Assembly: GCF_000973725.1 (NCBI RefSeq)
Contig: NZ_CP009621.1
Span: 2,880,001 to 2,944,000, forward strand
From: Pontibacter korlensis
Lineage (GTDB): Bacteria > Bacteroidota > Bacteroidia > Cytophagales > Hymenobacteraceae
DNA length: 64,000 bases
Reading direction: 5' to 3'
Of the stretch, positions 52,524 through 60,054 are shown piece after piece; the first letter of the stretch is position 1, and every line of letters starts with the position of its first letter. Both the position numbers and the translations under genes were made by a program. A model generated the notes under the pieces. It ran no database searches, was not told the origin of the DNA, and saw only the letters and a list, made by a program, of their open reading frames with translations.

Positions 52524-52952
52524 ATGAAAAATGTTATTTCTACCCTGGTAGCATTTCTTTTGCTTTTCTTTGCCAACCTTAGTAATGTACAAGCGCAGGA
52601 TCTGGTATACACGCCTAAGAATCCTGCCTTTGGCGGCAATCCGTATAATTACTCCTGGATGCAAAGCTCAGCCCAGGCACAGGATAAGTTAAAGGATCCT
52701 AACGCAGAGAGCGGCTCCCTCTACAGCCGCGACCCCATGGAGGACTTTAAAAATAGCCTGAACCGACAGATTCTGAATGAGCTTTCACGTAAGCTTATTT
52801 CAAATCAGTTTGGCGAGGATGGTGTAACTCCAGGTAGCTATACTTTGGGAGACTACCAGATTGATGTAACAGAGGGGCCGGGAGGTATCAATATTGATAT
52901 TGTAGATATGACATCTGGTAACCGTACCTCAGTTACTATCCCATATTATTAA
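52524..52952 (+). CDS. csgF: Curli assembly factor CsgF
   Basis: The 142-residue protein has a signal peptide ending VQAQ and the CsgF opening DLVYTPKNPAFGGNPYNYSWMQSSA, which in E. coli inserts into the CsgG pore to form a second constriction. The rest is the usual DPMEDFKNSLNRQILNELSRKLI helix and a beta-rich end (DYQIDVTEGPGGINIDIVDM). CsgF sits at the outer face of the pore and couples secretion to curlin nucleation. Length agrees with the family. It has no cysteine. It lies between csgE and csgG. Confidence 0.94.
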   Translation: MKNVISTLVAFLLLFFANLSNVQAQDLVYTPKNPAFGGNPYNYSWMQSSAQAQDKLKDPNAESGSLYSRDPMEDFKNSLNRQILNELSRKLISNQFGEDGVTPGSYTLGDYQIDVTEGPGGINIDIVDMTSGNRTSVTIPYY

Positions 52953-53031
52953 TTGGGCTTACAAAACCGGATTTACTAGCCCTCCTGCATTCCCTATAGT
53001 TCCTTGCTTCCATTTTTCCTCACCCTTTGTT

Positions 53032-54438
53032 ATGATTCAAAAGCTTTATACCTATACTTGCTATACTCTTGTATTGCTTGGGTTATGCCTTGTGCAAAGC
53101 TGTTCGCCATACTTTCAGCAGCCCATGAAGAGTTCCGAAGCCACACTGGGCGTGCCATCACCAGCCTATAAAGACTTAGTAAGCTTGCCGGAGCCGCAGC
53201 AGAAAGTTGTGGCTGCCGTGTATAAATTCAGAGACCAGACAGGGCAGTATAAACCATCTGAAATTGGTACTAGCTGGTCTACAGCGGTAACCCAGGGAGC
53301 CACTACCATCCTTATTAACTCCCTCGAAGAGTCAGGCTGGTTTACCACAATTGAGCGTGAGAACCTGGGGAACCTGCTAAATGAGCGGAAGATAATTCGG
53401 TCCACAAGAGCCGAATCTGAGGCTATGACAGGTAAGAAAGAGCCTAATTTGCCCGGACTTCTTTTTGCGGGCATTATACTGGAGGGAGGTATAATTTCTT
53501 ACGATGCCAATGTGGTGACAGGGGGAGCAGGTTTACGTTACTTTGGTGCCGGAGGGTCAGGACAGTACCGAGAGGATAAGGTGACAGTGTACCTACGGGC
53601 AATTTCCACCAGCACAGGAGAAATACTTAAGACAGTTTATACATCTAAAACTATACTGTCTCAGTCGGTTGATTTTGGTGTTTTCCGATATGTACATTTT
53701 AAGCGCCTTTTAGAGGCAGAAACAGGCTTTACCTATAATGAGCCGTCTGAAATTGCTGTGAAAGAGGCCATAGACAAGGCAGTGCAAAGTATGGTGATTG
53801 AGGGGATGCTTGCTGGATACTGGCGCCCAAAGAACAAGGCTGATCTGGAGTCGGAGGTGGTGCAGGCTTACCTGCAGGAGAAGCAGGACATCCTGAACAG
53901 CGACATTCACGGAAACATTATGGACGAGCGTCGTAGCCTTGTTGGTGTAGCCGGTGCGGCAGGGGCCATGTATTATAAGGGCGACTTCCCGAACCCTAGG
54001 TTAAACTTCATGGGTGAAGTAGGGTTAAAAATCAGTTCACGGCAGAATATTGGTATGGACTTGCGCTTGGGGAAGGGCAAGTTATCTACAGAAAATGGCT
54101 TTAACACAAGTATAAATTATGCAGAGTTAAACCTTAACTACCTCCTATTTCCGAAGTTGCGCTACAGTCCTTATGTACAGGTTGGTGCGGGGGCACTTGT
54201 GCAGGGTAGTGGGCTTGTGGACATTTTTGATAGCTTTGGCGACAGCGGACTAAACCCTTACGTAAAGGCTGGGGCAGGCTTAGAGTATCTCCTTACTAGG
54301 AATATAGGACTGGATGTTAGCCTTTCCAGCTCTTATCTCTTGAACGATGATTTGGATGAGGTCGAACAGGGCCGCTTTAACGACTACTTTTGGACAGGTA
54401 AAGTGGGGGTAAATTTCTATTTGGGCCTGTATAAGTAG
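53032..54438 (+). CDS. csgG: Curli export channel CsgG with C-terminal barrel-like extension
   Basis: The 468-residue protein is much longer than E. coli CsgG (277). It has a lipobox with Cys24 (LVQSC), then the CsgG domain to about residue 275 (VVAAVYKFRDQTGQYKP, TTILINSLEESGWFTTIERENLGNLLNERKI, and the pore strands GGAGLRYFGAGGSGQYREDKVTVYLRAIS). From about 300 a second part has strand-like repeats (NPRLNFMGEVGLKISSRQNIGMDLRLG, YAELNLNYLLFPKLRYSPYVQVGAGA, LEYLLTRNIGLDVSLSSSYLL, YFWTGKVGVNFYLGLYK), as in an 8-stranded outer-membrane barrel. CsgG forms the nonameric secretion pore for curlin. The extra domain could tether each subunit or anchor fibres; this is inference. Confidence 0.92.
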   Translation: MIQKLYTYTCYTLVLLGLCLVQSCSPYFQQPMKSSEATLGVPSPAYKDLVSLPEPQQKVVAAVYKFRDQTGQYKPSEIGTSWSTAVTQGATTILINSLEESGWFTTIERENLGNLLNERKIIRSTRAESEAMTGKKEPNLPGLLFAGIILEGGIISYDANVVTGGAGLRYFGAGGSGQYREDKVTVYLRAISTSTGEILKTVYTSKTILSQSVDFGVFRYVHFKRLLEAETGFTYNEPSEIAVKEAIDKAVQSMVIEGMLAGYWRPKNKADLESEVVQAYLQEKQDILNSDIHGNIMDERRSLVGVAGAAGAMYYKGDFPNPRLNFMGEVGLKISSRQNIGMDLRLGKGKLSTENGFNTSINYAELNLNYLLFPKLRYSPYVQVGAGALVQGSGLVDIFDSFGDSGLNPYVKAGAGLEYLLTRNIGLDVSLSSSYLLNDDLDEVEQGRFNDYFWTGKVGVNFYLGLYK

Positions 54439-54448
54439 AGTTTTATTT

Positions 54449-54505
54449 CCATAACAATCAAATGCCAGGGCTGGGATCACCAGCCCTGGCATTTGATTGT
54501 TATGG
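54449..54505. terminator. 26-bp perfect inverted repeat between csgG and the curlin genes
   Basis: The arm at 54449-54474 is perfectly complementary to 54480-54505 around GATCA. No T tract follows (TATGGAATAG), so it may be a terminator of a non-classical kind, a stabilising 3' end, or a processing signal that lets curlin messages be made in greater amounts than csgEFG. Confidence 0.65.
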
Positions 54506-54594
54506 AATAGTTAAGATATAGTATATGTATATAAATAAATAAAAAATATTAAAAATCTTTGAAACCTTAATATTGTATCAAGGTATAATGCTAA

Positions 54595-54611
54595 TGTAAA
54601 TCATTTTAAAC
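54595..54611 (+). promoter_or_regulatory. 17-mer shared by both acidic curlin genes (copy 1)
   Basis: TGTAAATCATTTTAAAC occurs here, 18 bases before the first curlin ATG, and identically at 55997-56013, 20 bases before the second. A GTATAAT-type box precedes both copies. It may be a promoter-proximal operator or a leader element controlling translation. Confidence 0.5.
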
Positions 54612-54629
54612 CTAAAAAATATCATTAGC

Positions 54630-55760
54630 ATGAAAAAGCGTTTGATTTTTGCTGCAACAGCAGCGTTGATGTTCACAGCAGGTTCTGCTTTCGCACAAAG
54701 TACAAGTAACACTGCCACCACAACACAGTCAGGAACTACAAACGTAGCTACTGTAACTCAAACTCGCGGTGTGGGTAATGATGCCAGCATCACCCAGGCC
54801 GATTTCACCAACACCGGCACAATAGTTCAGGAAGATGGCGCACTTAATGACGCCAGCATTGACCAGGACGGTATGTATAATACTGCTTATGTTGAGCAGT
54901 TAGGCGGCTTAAGCAACGACGCCGATATTGATCAGGACGGTGATGAGAACTATACAGAGGTTCTGCAGTGGGGTGGCCTAGACAACGAGGCCGACATTGA
55001 CCAGGACGGTGATTATAATGAGGCACTGATCCACCAGGAAGGCGGAGAGGACAACGATGCTGATATCGACCAGGATGGCTATCTGAACTATGCCCACATC
55101 GACCAAATTGGTGGCCTAGACAACGAGGCCGATATTGACCAGGACGGTGATGAAAATGAGGCACTTATTGTTCAATACGAAGGTGAAGACAACGAAGCCG
55201 ATATCGACCAGGATGGCTATCTGAACTATGCCCGCATCGACCAAATTGGTGGCGTAGACAACGAGGCCGACATTGACCAGGACGGTGATGGCAATGCTGC
55301 ATTAGTATGGCAGGAAGGCGGTGTAAGAAATGACGCTGAGATCGACCAGGATGGTTACGGAAACACAGCTTATGTTGCGCAAGTTGGAGGTCTTGATAAT
55401 GATGCATTCGTAGATCAGTACGGTGCAGGAAACTATGCTGAAGTTTCCCAGTCTGGCGGAGATCACAACCTTGTTGAAGTAGATCAGTTTGGCCTTGGTA
55501 ACGTTGCGTTTGTTGAACAAGACATGGCTTCTTATAACACTGCAAGCGTTACACAGAGTGGCTGGTTTAATGGAGCTGGTGTTTCCCAGACTGGTTCATA
55601 TAACACGGCTTCTGTTTCGCAGAGCGGCCTTCTGAACGGTGCCAGTGTAGTGCAGTCAGGAGATAACCAAACAGCTACCATCAGCCAAATGGGATGGGGT
55701 AATTCGGCCTCTGCTACTCAGAGCGGTTCTGGCAACATAAGCTCCCTCACGCAGCACTAA
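54630..55760 (+). CDS. Acidic curlin-repeat amyloid subunit 1 (CsgA-like)
   Basis: The 376-residue protein has a signal peptide (MKKRLIFAATAALMFTAGSAFAQ). The mature part consists of about 15 curlin repeats with a 23-residue period, each two strand motifs of the type N-x-A-x-I-x-Q-x-G, the known curlin pattern. The eight middle repeats contain DQDG, mostly in the form ADIDQDG, giving a ladder of Asp residues like the DxDxDG loops of calcium-binding proteins. The last 5 repeats lose the acidic residues and look like normal curlin (NTASVSQSGLLNGASVVQSG). It ends SSLTQH. Curlins are secreted through CsgG and form amyloid fibres on the surface. The gene has its own terminator. Compared with E. 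coli CsgA (five repeats) it is over twice as long. Confidence 0.9.
   Translation: MKKRLIFAATAALMFTAGSAFAQSTSNTATTTQSGTTNVATVTQTRGVGNDASITQADFTNTGTIVQEDGALNDASIDQDGMYNTAYVEQLGGLSNDADIDQDGDENYTEVLQWGGLDNEADIDQDGDYNEALIHQEGGEDNDADIDQDGYLNYAHIDQIGGLDNEADIDQDGDENEALIVQYEGEDNEADIDQDGYLNYARIDQIGGVDNEADIDQDGDGNAALVWQEGGVRNDAEIDQDGYGNTAYVAQVGGLDNDAFVDQYGAGNYAEVSQSGGDHNLVEVDQFGLGNVAFVEQDMASYNTASVTQSGWFNGAGVSQTGSYNTASVSQSGLLNGASVVQSGDNQTATISQMGWGNSASATQSGSGNISSLTQH
55050..55325 (+). repeat. Tandem 138-bp near-identical duplication in curlin 1
   Basis: 55050-55187 and 55188-55325 are copies of the same 138-bp unit (two 23-residue repeats), differing mainly by single bases and a diverged stretch coding for the second strand. 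Both carry the sequence for YLNYA[HR]IDQIGG. The high identity suggests a recent unit duplication and that repeat number can change. Confidence 0.8.
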
Positions 55761-55779
55761 TTAAACTTATTTCACTTGT

Positions 55780-55814
55780 AAACAAGGCACCCAACTTTAT
55801 TGGGTGCCTTGTTT
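55780..55814 (+). terminator. Terminator of curlin gene 1
   Basis: A 14-bp perfect stem (55780-55793 with 55801-55814) with a seven-base loop ends in T's. Confidence 0.88.
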
Positions 55815-55996
55815 ATTTATAAAGTTTCCAAACACAGTGTTGAGCTATAGATACTTGAGATAGGTGTAGTTACTTATGAATAGTGCTAAAATAAAGGTCA
55901 TCCTGTGTTAAAATATAGTAAATACATATAATTAGAAAAATATAAATTTAACATAAGCATATGCAACTATTGAAAGCTCCTAAAGTATAATATAAC

Positions 55997-56013
55997 TGTA
56001 AATCATTTTAAAC
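55997..56013 (+). promoter_or_regulatory. 17-mer shared by both acidic curlin genes (copy 2)
   Basis: Identical to 54595-54611. A GTATAATATAAC stretch precedes it at 55985. It lies 20 bases before the ATG of curlin 2. The rest of this 273-bp gap after the terminator is AT-rich, with no gene. Confidence 0.5.
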
Positions 56014-56033
56014 TTTTTAATACACACAACACT

Positions 56034-57173
56034 ATGAAAAACAAACAAAAGTACGCAGCAGCGGCTGTGGCCGCCGTATTATTTGCTTCTGGTTCTGCCT
56101 TTGCTCAAGGTACTACCAGCTCTGCAACTACAAGCCAGACCGGAAATACCAACACTGCTGTTATCGACCAGGTTGGCGGGCTGAATAACAGTGCTGAGGC
56201 AAGCCAAGCCGGGGATGGAAACGTGGCTACGGTAACGCAGGCAGAAGGAATGGATAATGCGGTATATATTGATCAGGTGGGCCTGACGAATACAGCGACT
56301 GTCTTGCAGGAAGGTGGCCTTGACAATGACGCAGATGTTGATCAGGACGGGGATCTGAACGTTGCCTACATCTGGCAAAACCTTGGGGAAGATAATGATG
56401 CTGATATTGATCAGGACGGAACACTAAATGATGCCGCTATTGAGCAGGATGGTGGAGAGGACAACGATGCTGACATTGACCAGGATGGCAGTGAAAACGC
56501 CGCTTATGTCGGACAAACTGGAGGTGAGGACAATGATGCCGATATCGATCAGGATGGAACATTTAACAACGCTTATATTGGTCAGTTTGGCGGCGAGGAT
56601 AACGAGGCAGATTTAGACCAGGATGGAGATGCCAACTATGCTGCAATCCTGCAAGACGGTGGTGAGGATAACGATGCAGACATCGACCAGGATGGAACAA
56701 ACAACTGGGCGGAGACAAACCAGATTCAGGGAAATGACAATGATGTAGAGGTAGATCAGGACGGCTCTGATAATATTGCTGAAGTATGGCAGATGCATGG
56801 TGAAGACAACGAGGCCAATGTTGACCAAGATGGTGATCTAAACAATGCCTATATTCTGCAGGAGGGCGGCATGAATAACCTGGCAGATGTTCACCAGAAT
56901 GGCGTTAGCAACACAGCTGAGATCTATCAGTATGGCGGCATGGATAATGAAGCTTACCTGATTCAGGACGGTGACATGCACACAGGCGTTATCACTCAAT
57001 CTGGCGACGGAGCAAACTACGCTGAGTTGAACCAGATGGGCTTGATGAATACGGGCAGCATTACGCAGGACGGTATGGGCAATAGCGCCATCACATCGCA
57101 GGGAGGCAGCATGAATATGTCTACTGTTACACAGAGTGGCACGGGAAACATCAGTTTGGTTAACCAGCACTAA
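56034..57173 (+). CDS. Acidic curlin-repeat amyloid subunit 2 (CsgA-like)
   Basis: The 379-residue protein has a signal peptide ending GSAFAQ and, like its neighbour, about 15 repeats of 23 residues. Eight repeats hold DQDG, in forms such as DNDADIDQDGT and DNEADLDQDGD, and the acidic GGEDN linker joins most of them. The final repeats are less acidic and richer in Met (GGMDN, GLMNTGSITQDGMGNSA, GGSMNMSTVTQSG). The two proteins share plan and ends (...TQSGTGNIS with NQH) but have quite different repeat sequences, so they diverged long ago or under loose constraint. Both are likely co-secreted subunits or form separate fibres. A terminator follows at 57206. Confidence 0.9.
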   Translation: MKNKQKYAAAAVAAVLFASGSAFAQGTTSSATTSQTGNTNTAVIDQVGGLNNSAEASQAGDGNVATVTQAEGMDNAVYIDQVGLTNTATVLQEGGLDNDADVDQDGDLNVAYIWQNLGEDNDADIDQDGTLNDAAIEQDGGEDNDADIDQDGSENAAYVGQTGGEDNDADIDQDGTFNNAYIGQFGGEDNEADLDQDGDANYAAILQDGGEDNDADIDQDGTNNWAETNQIQGNDNDVEVDQDGSDNIAEVWQMHGEDNEANVDQDGDLNNAYILQEGGMNNLADVHQNGVSNTAEIYQYGGMDNEAYLIQDGDMHTGVITQSGDGANYAELNQMGLMNTGSITQDGMGNSAITSQGGSMNMSTVTQSGTGNISLVNQH

Positions 57174-57205
57174 TCCCTTGAACAGCAATAAGTAAATAAA
57201 GTATT

Positions 57206-57238
57206 CTCCGCGATGGGAGGCCCCCATCGCGGAGTTTT
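57206..57238 (+). terminator. Terminator of curlin gene 2
   Basis: CTCCGCGATGGG (57206-57217) pairs perfectly with CCCATCGCGGAG (57223-57234) around AGGCC, followed by TTTT. The ATG of the next gene is 26 bases beyond. Confidence 0.9.
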
Positions 57239-57263
57239 ATATAACATTTCTAAAACGCGTTTT

Positions 57264-57833
57264 ATGAAAAAATCAATTTTAGCTGCGATGGCTATTACGA
57301 CACTGTTGCTAAATGAGGCCGTGGCACAATCAGGTAGAAGCGAGGAGGCTTTATTGCAGAGCCTGCAGTCAAAAAGATTGGGAGGCAATGGTACTGGAGC
57401 CTCAACGGTTACGGTACAAGAGGGTGAGGCTAATACCTTGTTAGTGCAGCAGGTACAGACAAGTGTTATTTCTAACCAAGTAAATGTTTCGCAGGTTGGG
57501 AGTTATAACAATGTATCATTGCTGCAAAATGGCTCGGGTATAGGTACAACTGTAAGTCAATACGGAAACGGAAACTCCTACGAAGGCAGTTTGCTAGGCA
57601 ATAATCTTCAATCTGAGGTAATACAGCAAGGTAATAGCAATACCGTAAACCAGCAGGTCAGGGGAGATGGCCTTGACTATAGCCTGATTCAATTGGGCTA
57701 CAGCAACACGATTAACCAAATCGAAACAACACCTGCTTCCAAATCATATCAAGTGGTGCAGGAAGGAAATAATATGAACATCACTATTGAGCAGAGCCGA
57801 GGATTTGCCCCCGCTACTGTTGTCAATAAGTAA
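57264..57833 (+). CDS. Smaller curlin-like protein (CsgB or CsgA type)
   Basis: From ATG 57264 the protein has 189 residues; the longer frame from 57213 would start inside the terminator hairpin. A signal peptide (ILAAMAITTLLLNEAVAQ) precedes a 45-residue non-repeat part (EEALLQSLQSKRLGGNG), then repeats with the pattern N-x-V-x-x-x-Q-x-G (ISNQVNVSQVGSYNNVSLLQNG, TTVSQYGNGNSYEG, SEVIQQGNSNTVNQQV, SLIQLGYSNTINQ). These are neutral curlin repeats without the DQDG motif. A minor subunit or nucleator (CsgB-like) role is likely because it is short and basic in comparison, but this is inference. It could have transcription only by read-through from gene 2 or from a promoter within 57235-57263. Confidence 0.8.
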   Translation: MKKSILAAMAITTLLLNEAVAQSGRSEEALLQSLQSKRLGGNGTGASTVTVQEGEANTLLVQQVQTSVISNQVNVSQVGSYNNVSLLQNGSGIGTTVSQYGNGNSYEGSLLGNNLQSEVIQQGNSNTVNQQVRGDGLDYSLIQLGYSNTINQIETTPASKSYQVVQEGNNMNITIEQSRGFAPATVVNK

Positions 57834-57839
57834 TTTTTC

Positions 57840-57865
57840 AAAAGAGCATATAGTTTTACTCTTTT
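57840..57865 (+). terminator. Weak terminator after the CsgB-like gene
   Basis: AAAAGAG (57840-57846) pairs with CTCTTTT (57859-57865) around a 12-base loop; the stem is AT-rich. Confidence 0.45.
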
Positions 57866-58065
57866 AAAAACCTACCAAGTTTCAAACCCTTCTCTATAGT
57901 GTGATTCCTTTGTGGAGCATTAGAGGTATTCTTGCACTTACCTATATTTAGATAAAGTGTAATAATATGAAAGAAAAAGACAACTAATACATGTTTATAT
58001 AAGTATATGAATAAGTAATTTAATTAATTAATTGCTACGCTCAATCATCCAAACTTAACTCTCTT

Positions 58066-59565
58066 ATGCCAAGAGCTGCTTTCACCCTAAAGCTGTTTTG
58101 CTTTTTTCTGTTACTTTTAGGCCTTATTTCTTGCAACGAAGAAATGGTAGAGCCCGAAGGAGGTGGTTCTATCAGAGGGGTTGTGATACATGCCGAAACA
58201 GAAGCGCCGATCGCCGGCGTTAGCATTAGCACTAAACCTGCCACATCTGCTGTTGTTACTGATGAAGATGGCAACTTCTCTATTTCGGAAGTAGACGCCG
58301 GAGAGTACAATATTGTTGCCCAGAAGATTGGTTATAAAGTTAAAGGTGTAACAATTGCGGTTAAGAGCTTTAAAAGCAGCCACGTTACCATTGTGCTAGA
58401 GGATGCCGTAGGCGGTGGCCTGGCACCAGGCAAAGCCAGCGATCCAATTCCAGTATCAGGCACAACCTCTCAGCCTACAGACCTAACCCTCCGCTGGCAA
58501 GCACCCAAAGCCAACAGCGGCGATACCCTCACCTACGATGTCTACTTGTATGAGTCGGGCAATACGGAGAAAAGACTGGTAGCCGAGTCTTTGTCAGATA
58601 CGAGTGTGGTAGTCAGAAACCTGAAGTATAACACAACTTATTTCTGGCAGGTAGTAGTGAAGGACGCCAGCGGCAGAAGCTCAAACGGAGATGTCTGGAG
58701 CTTTACCACAATGGCTCTAACCAATGCCCGCTATCTTTTTGCCCGCGCTGTAGATGGCGATTACAACATTTACCGGTCAGACGGCACTGAAGCAAATACC
58801 TTTAGGCTGACTACTGGCGTAAGTCGCGAGTGGTGGCCACTACTAAATCCTAAACGGGATGTGATTGCCTACTCCTCGAATGAACACATTGAGCCGCAGA
58901 TCTTTACGATGAGACTGGATGGTGCAGATAAGTTACAAATTACCACTGTGCCTGTGGCAGGATATCATAACCAAGGGATCGGCTTTGTTTGGTCGCCGGA
59001 TGGAGGCCAGCTAATCTATCCGCACTACGATAAACTTTACCGTATTGAGCGCGATGGCTCAGGGTTAACCGTACTAGCCACTGCGCCTGAGGGCCGCCAC
59101 TTCCGCATGCTCGACTGGACAGACCGAGGCAATAAGATCATAGCGCAAACTATCGGGCAAAACATCAACGATTCTGAGATCTACATCATGGACTCTAATG
59201 GGGCTAACATGACGCTGCTGGTGGAGAATTTACCAGGCCGTGTGGAAAGTCCGACTTTCTCTATAGATGGTAAGAATGTGCTTTATACCCGTGATGCGGC
59301 TGGCTTCGAGAACACGGAAGGTCGCCAGTTGGATTCCCGCATCTACAGAAGAGACTTGGAAACTAACCGTATTGTGGACCTATCCGGAGGCAAGCCTGCC
59401 GGTACAAACGACCTGTACCCGCGTTACTCACCAACAGGAGATAAGATCATTTTTGTGAATACGCCAAACGATGGCTTCGGCCCCTTTGATATTTATGTAA
59501 TGGATGCAAACGGCAGCAACCGCACCAAGATTTTCTCCAATGCCACCATGCCGGATTGGAAATAG
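58066..59565 (+). CDS. Lipoprotein with carboxypeptidase-regulatory, FN3-like and TolB-propeller domains
   Basis: The 499-residue protein has a lipobox LISC (Cys24). A CarboxypepD-reg domain follows (SIRGVVIHAETEAPIAGVSISTKPATSAVVTDEDGNFSISEVDAGEYNIVAQKIGYK, about 35-115). An FN3-like domain is at about 130-215 (DPIPVSGTTSQPTDLTLRWQAP ... YNTTYFWQVVVKDASG), and a TolB/WD40-like propeller at 225-499 (YNIYRSDGTEANTFRLTTG, FVWSPDGGQLIYPHYDKLYRIERDGSG, YSPTGDKIIFVNTPNDGFGPFDIYVMDANGSN). It is surface-exposed or periplasmic. It lies after the curlin genes on the same strand and could be an accessory matrix protein; no direct evidence ties it to curli. Confidence 0.83.
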   Translation: MPRAAFTLKLFCFFLLLLGLISCNEEMVEPEGGGSIRGVVIHAETEAPIAGVSISTKPATSAVVTDEDGNFSISEVDAGEYNIVAQKIGYKVKGVTIAVKSFKSSHVTIVLEDAVGGGLAPGKASDPIPVSGTTSQPTDLTLRWQAPKANSGDTLTYDVYLYESGNTEKRLVAESLSDTSVVVRNLKYNTTYFWQVVVKDASGRSSNGDVWSFTTMALTNARYLFARAVDGDYNIYRSDGTEANTFRLTTGVSREWWPLLNPKRDVIAYSSNEHIEPQIFTMRLDGADKLQITTVPVAGYHNQGIGFVWSPDGGQLIYPHYDKLYRIERDGSGLTVLATAPEGRHFRMLDWTDRGNKIIAQTIGQNINDSEIYIMDSNGANMTLLVENLPGRVESPTFSIDGKNVLYTRDAAGFENTEGRQLDSRIYRRDLETNRIVDLSGGKPAGTNDLYPRYSPTGDKIIFVNTPNDGFGPFDIYVMDANGSNRTKIFSNATMPDWK

Positions 59566-59592
59566 ACATCATCTTAAACCACTCAAGAGCAA

Positions 59593-59620
59593 AGAGCCAT
59601 GGCATAAGTCGTGGCTTTTT
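59593..59620 (+). terminator. Terminator of the TolB-like lipoprotein gene
   Basis: AGCCATG pairs with CGTGGCT (one G-T) around GCATAAGT and ends in five T's. Confidence 0.75.
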
Positions 59621-59719
59621 CTGTTTACTTCTCAGTAGATGGAGCGTGTATTATGAGCTATAAGGCCTAAACATCTGACTTTTCTTGCTGTTTTATACTA
59701 GGAAAGTGTAACAGGATTG

Positions 59720-60010
59720 ATGGCTAACAATAAGACAGACCAAGTATGTGAGCTCTGTGGAAGAGAGGTGCAGAATGTATCGCGCCACCACCTGGTGCCG
59801 CGAGAGGAGGGTGGCCGTTATGGGGCTACTGCAGACGTATGCCAACCTTGCCACAGCACGCTGCATCTTACCTTTAGCAACCGCGACTTGGCTTTGAACT
59901 ACAATACCATACCGGCTCTGCAACAGGCCGAACCGCTGCAAAAGTATCTGAATTGGGTGCGTAAAAAACGTGTTGAGAAGATATCTAACCGACGGGGCAG
60001 AAGGAGGTAA
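59720..60010 (+). CDS. HNH-type nuclease-like protein
   Basis: From ATG 59720 the protein has 96 residues. It has two Cys pairs (CELC at 10-13, CQPC near 42-45), the HH of the HNH motif in SRHHLVPREEGG (24-25) and a third His in CHSTLHLTF. This matches the compact zinc-bound HNH fold. The C-terminus is very basic (KKRVEKISNRRGRRR), consistent with nucleic-acid binding. Stand-alone HNH proteins of this size occur in many bacteria; role is unknown. The usual Asn position cannot be fixed by eye. It converges with pncB over one shared terminator. Confidence 0.83.
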   Translation: MANNKTDQVCELCGREVQNVSRHHLVPREEGGRYGATADVCQPCHSTLHLTFSNRDLALNYNTIPALQQAEPLQKYLNWVRKKRVEKISNRRGRRR

Positions 60011-60054
60011 GTATAAGATGGGAGACGCTATTCACTACGCCTCCCATTTTATAC
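60011..60054. terminator. Bidirectional terminator between HNH gene and pncB
   Basis: GTATAAGATGGGAG (60011-60024) pairs with CTCCCATTTTATAC (60041-60054), one G-T pair, with a 16-base loop. It fills the whole gap between the two convergent genes. Confidence 0.8.

Noticed and set aside
54844..55545. Long open frames on the minus strand opposite curlin 1
   Set aside because: They are shadows of the repeat composition (His/Arg/Pro/Gln-rich, no start signals) and mirror the coding repeats.
54700..57170. Regular DNA repeats that might suggest a CRISPR array
   Set aside because: The repeat period is 69 bp in phase with codons, units vary in sequence, there are no unique spacers or cas genes, and the reading frames are complete curlins with signal peptides.
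54630..57173. Acidic proteins as RTX or ice-nucleation/adhesin repeats
   Set aside because: The N-x-A-x-I-x-Q-x-G spacing, the 23-residue period and adjacent csgE, csgF and csgG point to curlins; the GGxGxD RTX nonapeptide is absent.
57213..57263. Extended N-terminus of the small curlin (start at 57213)
   Set aside because: It would begin inside a perfect terminator hairpin and would bury the signal peptide.
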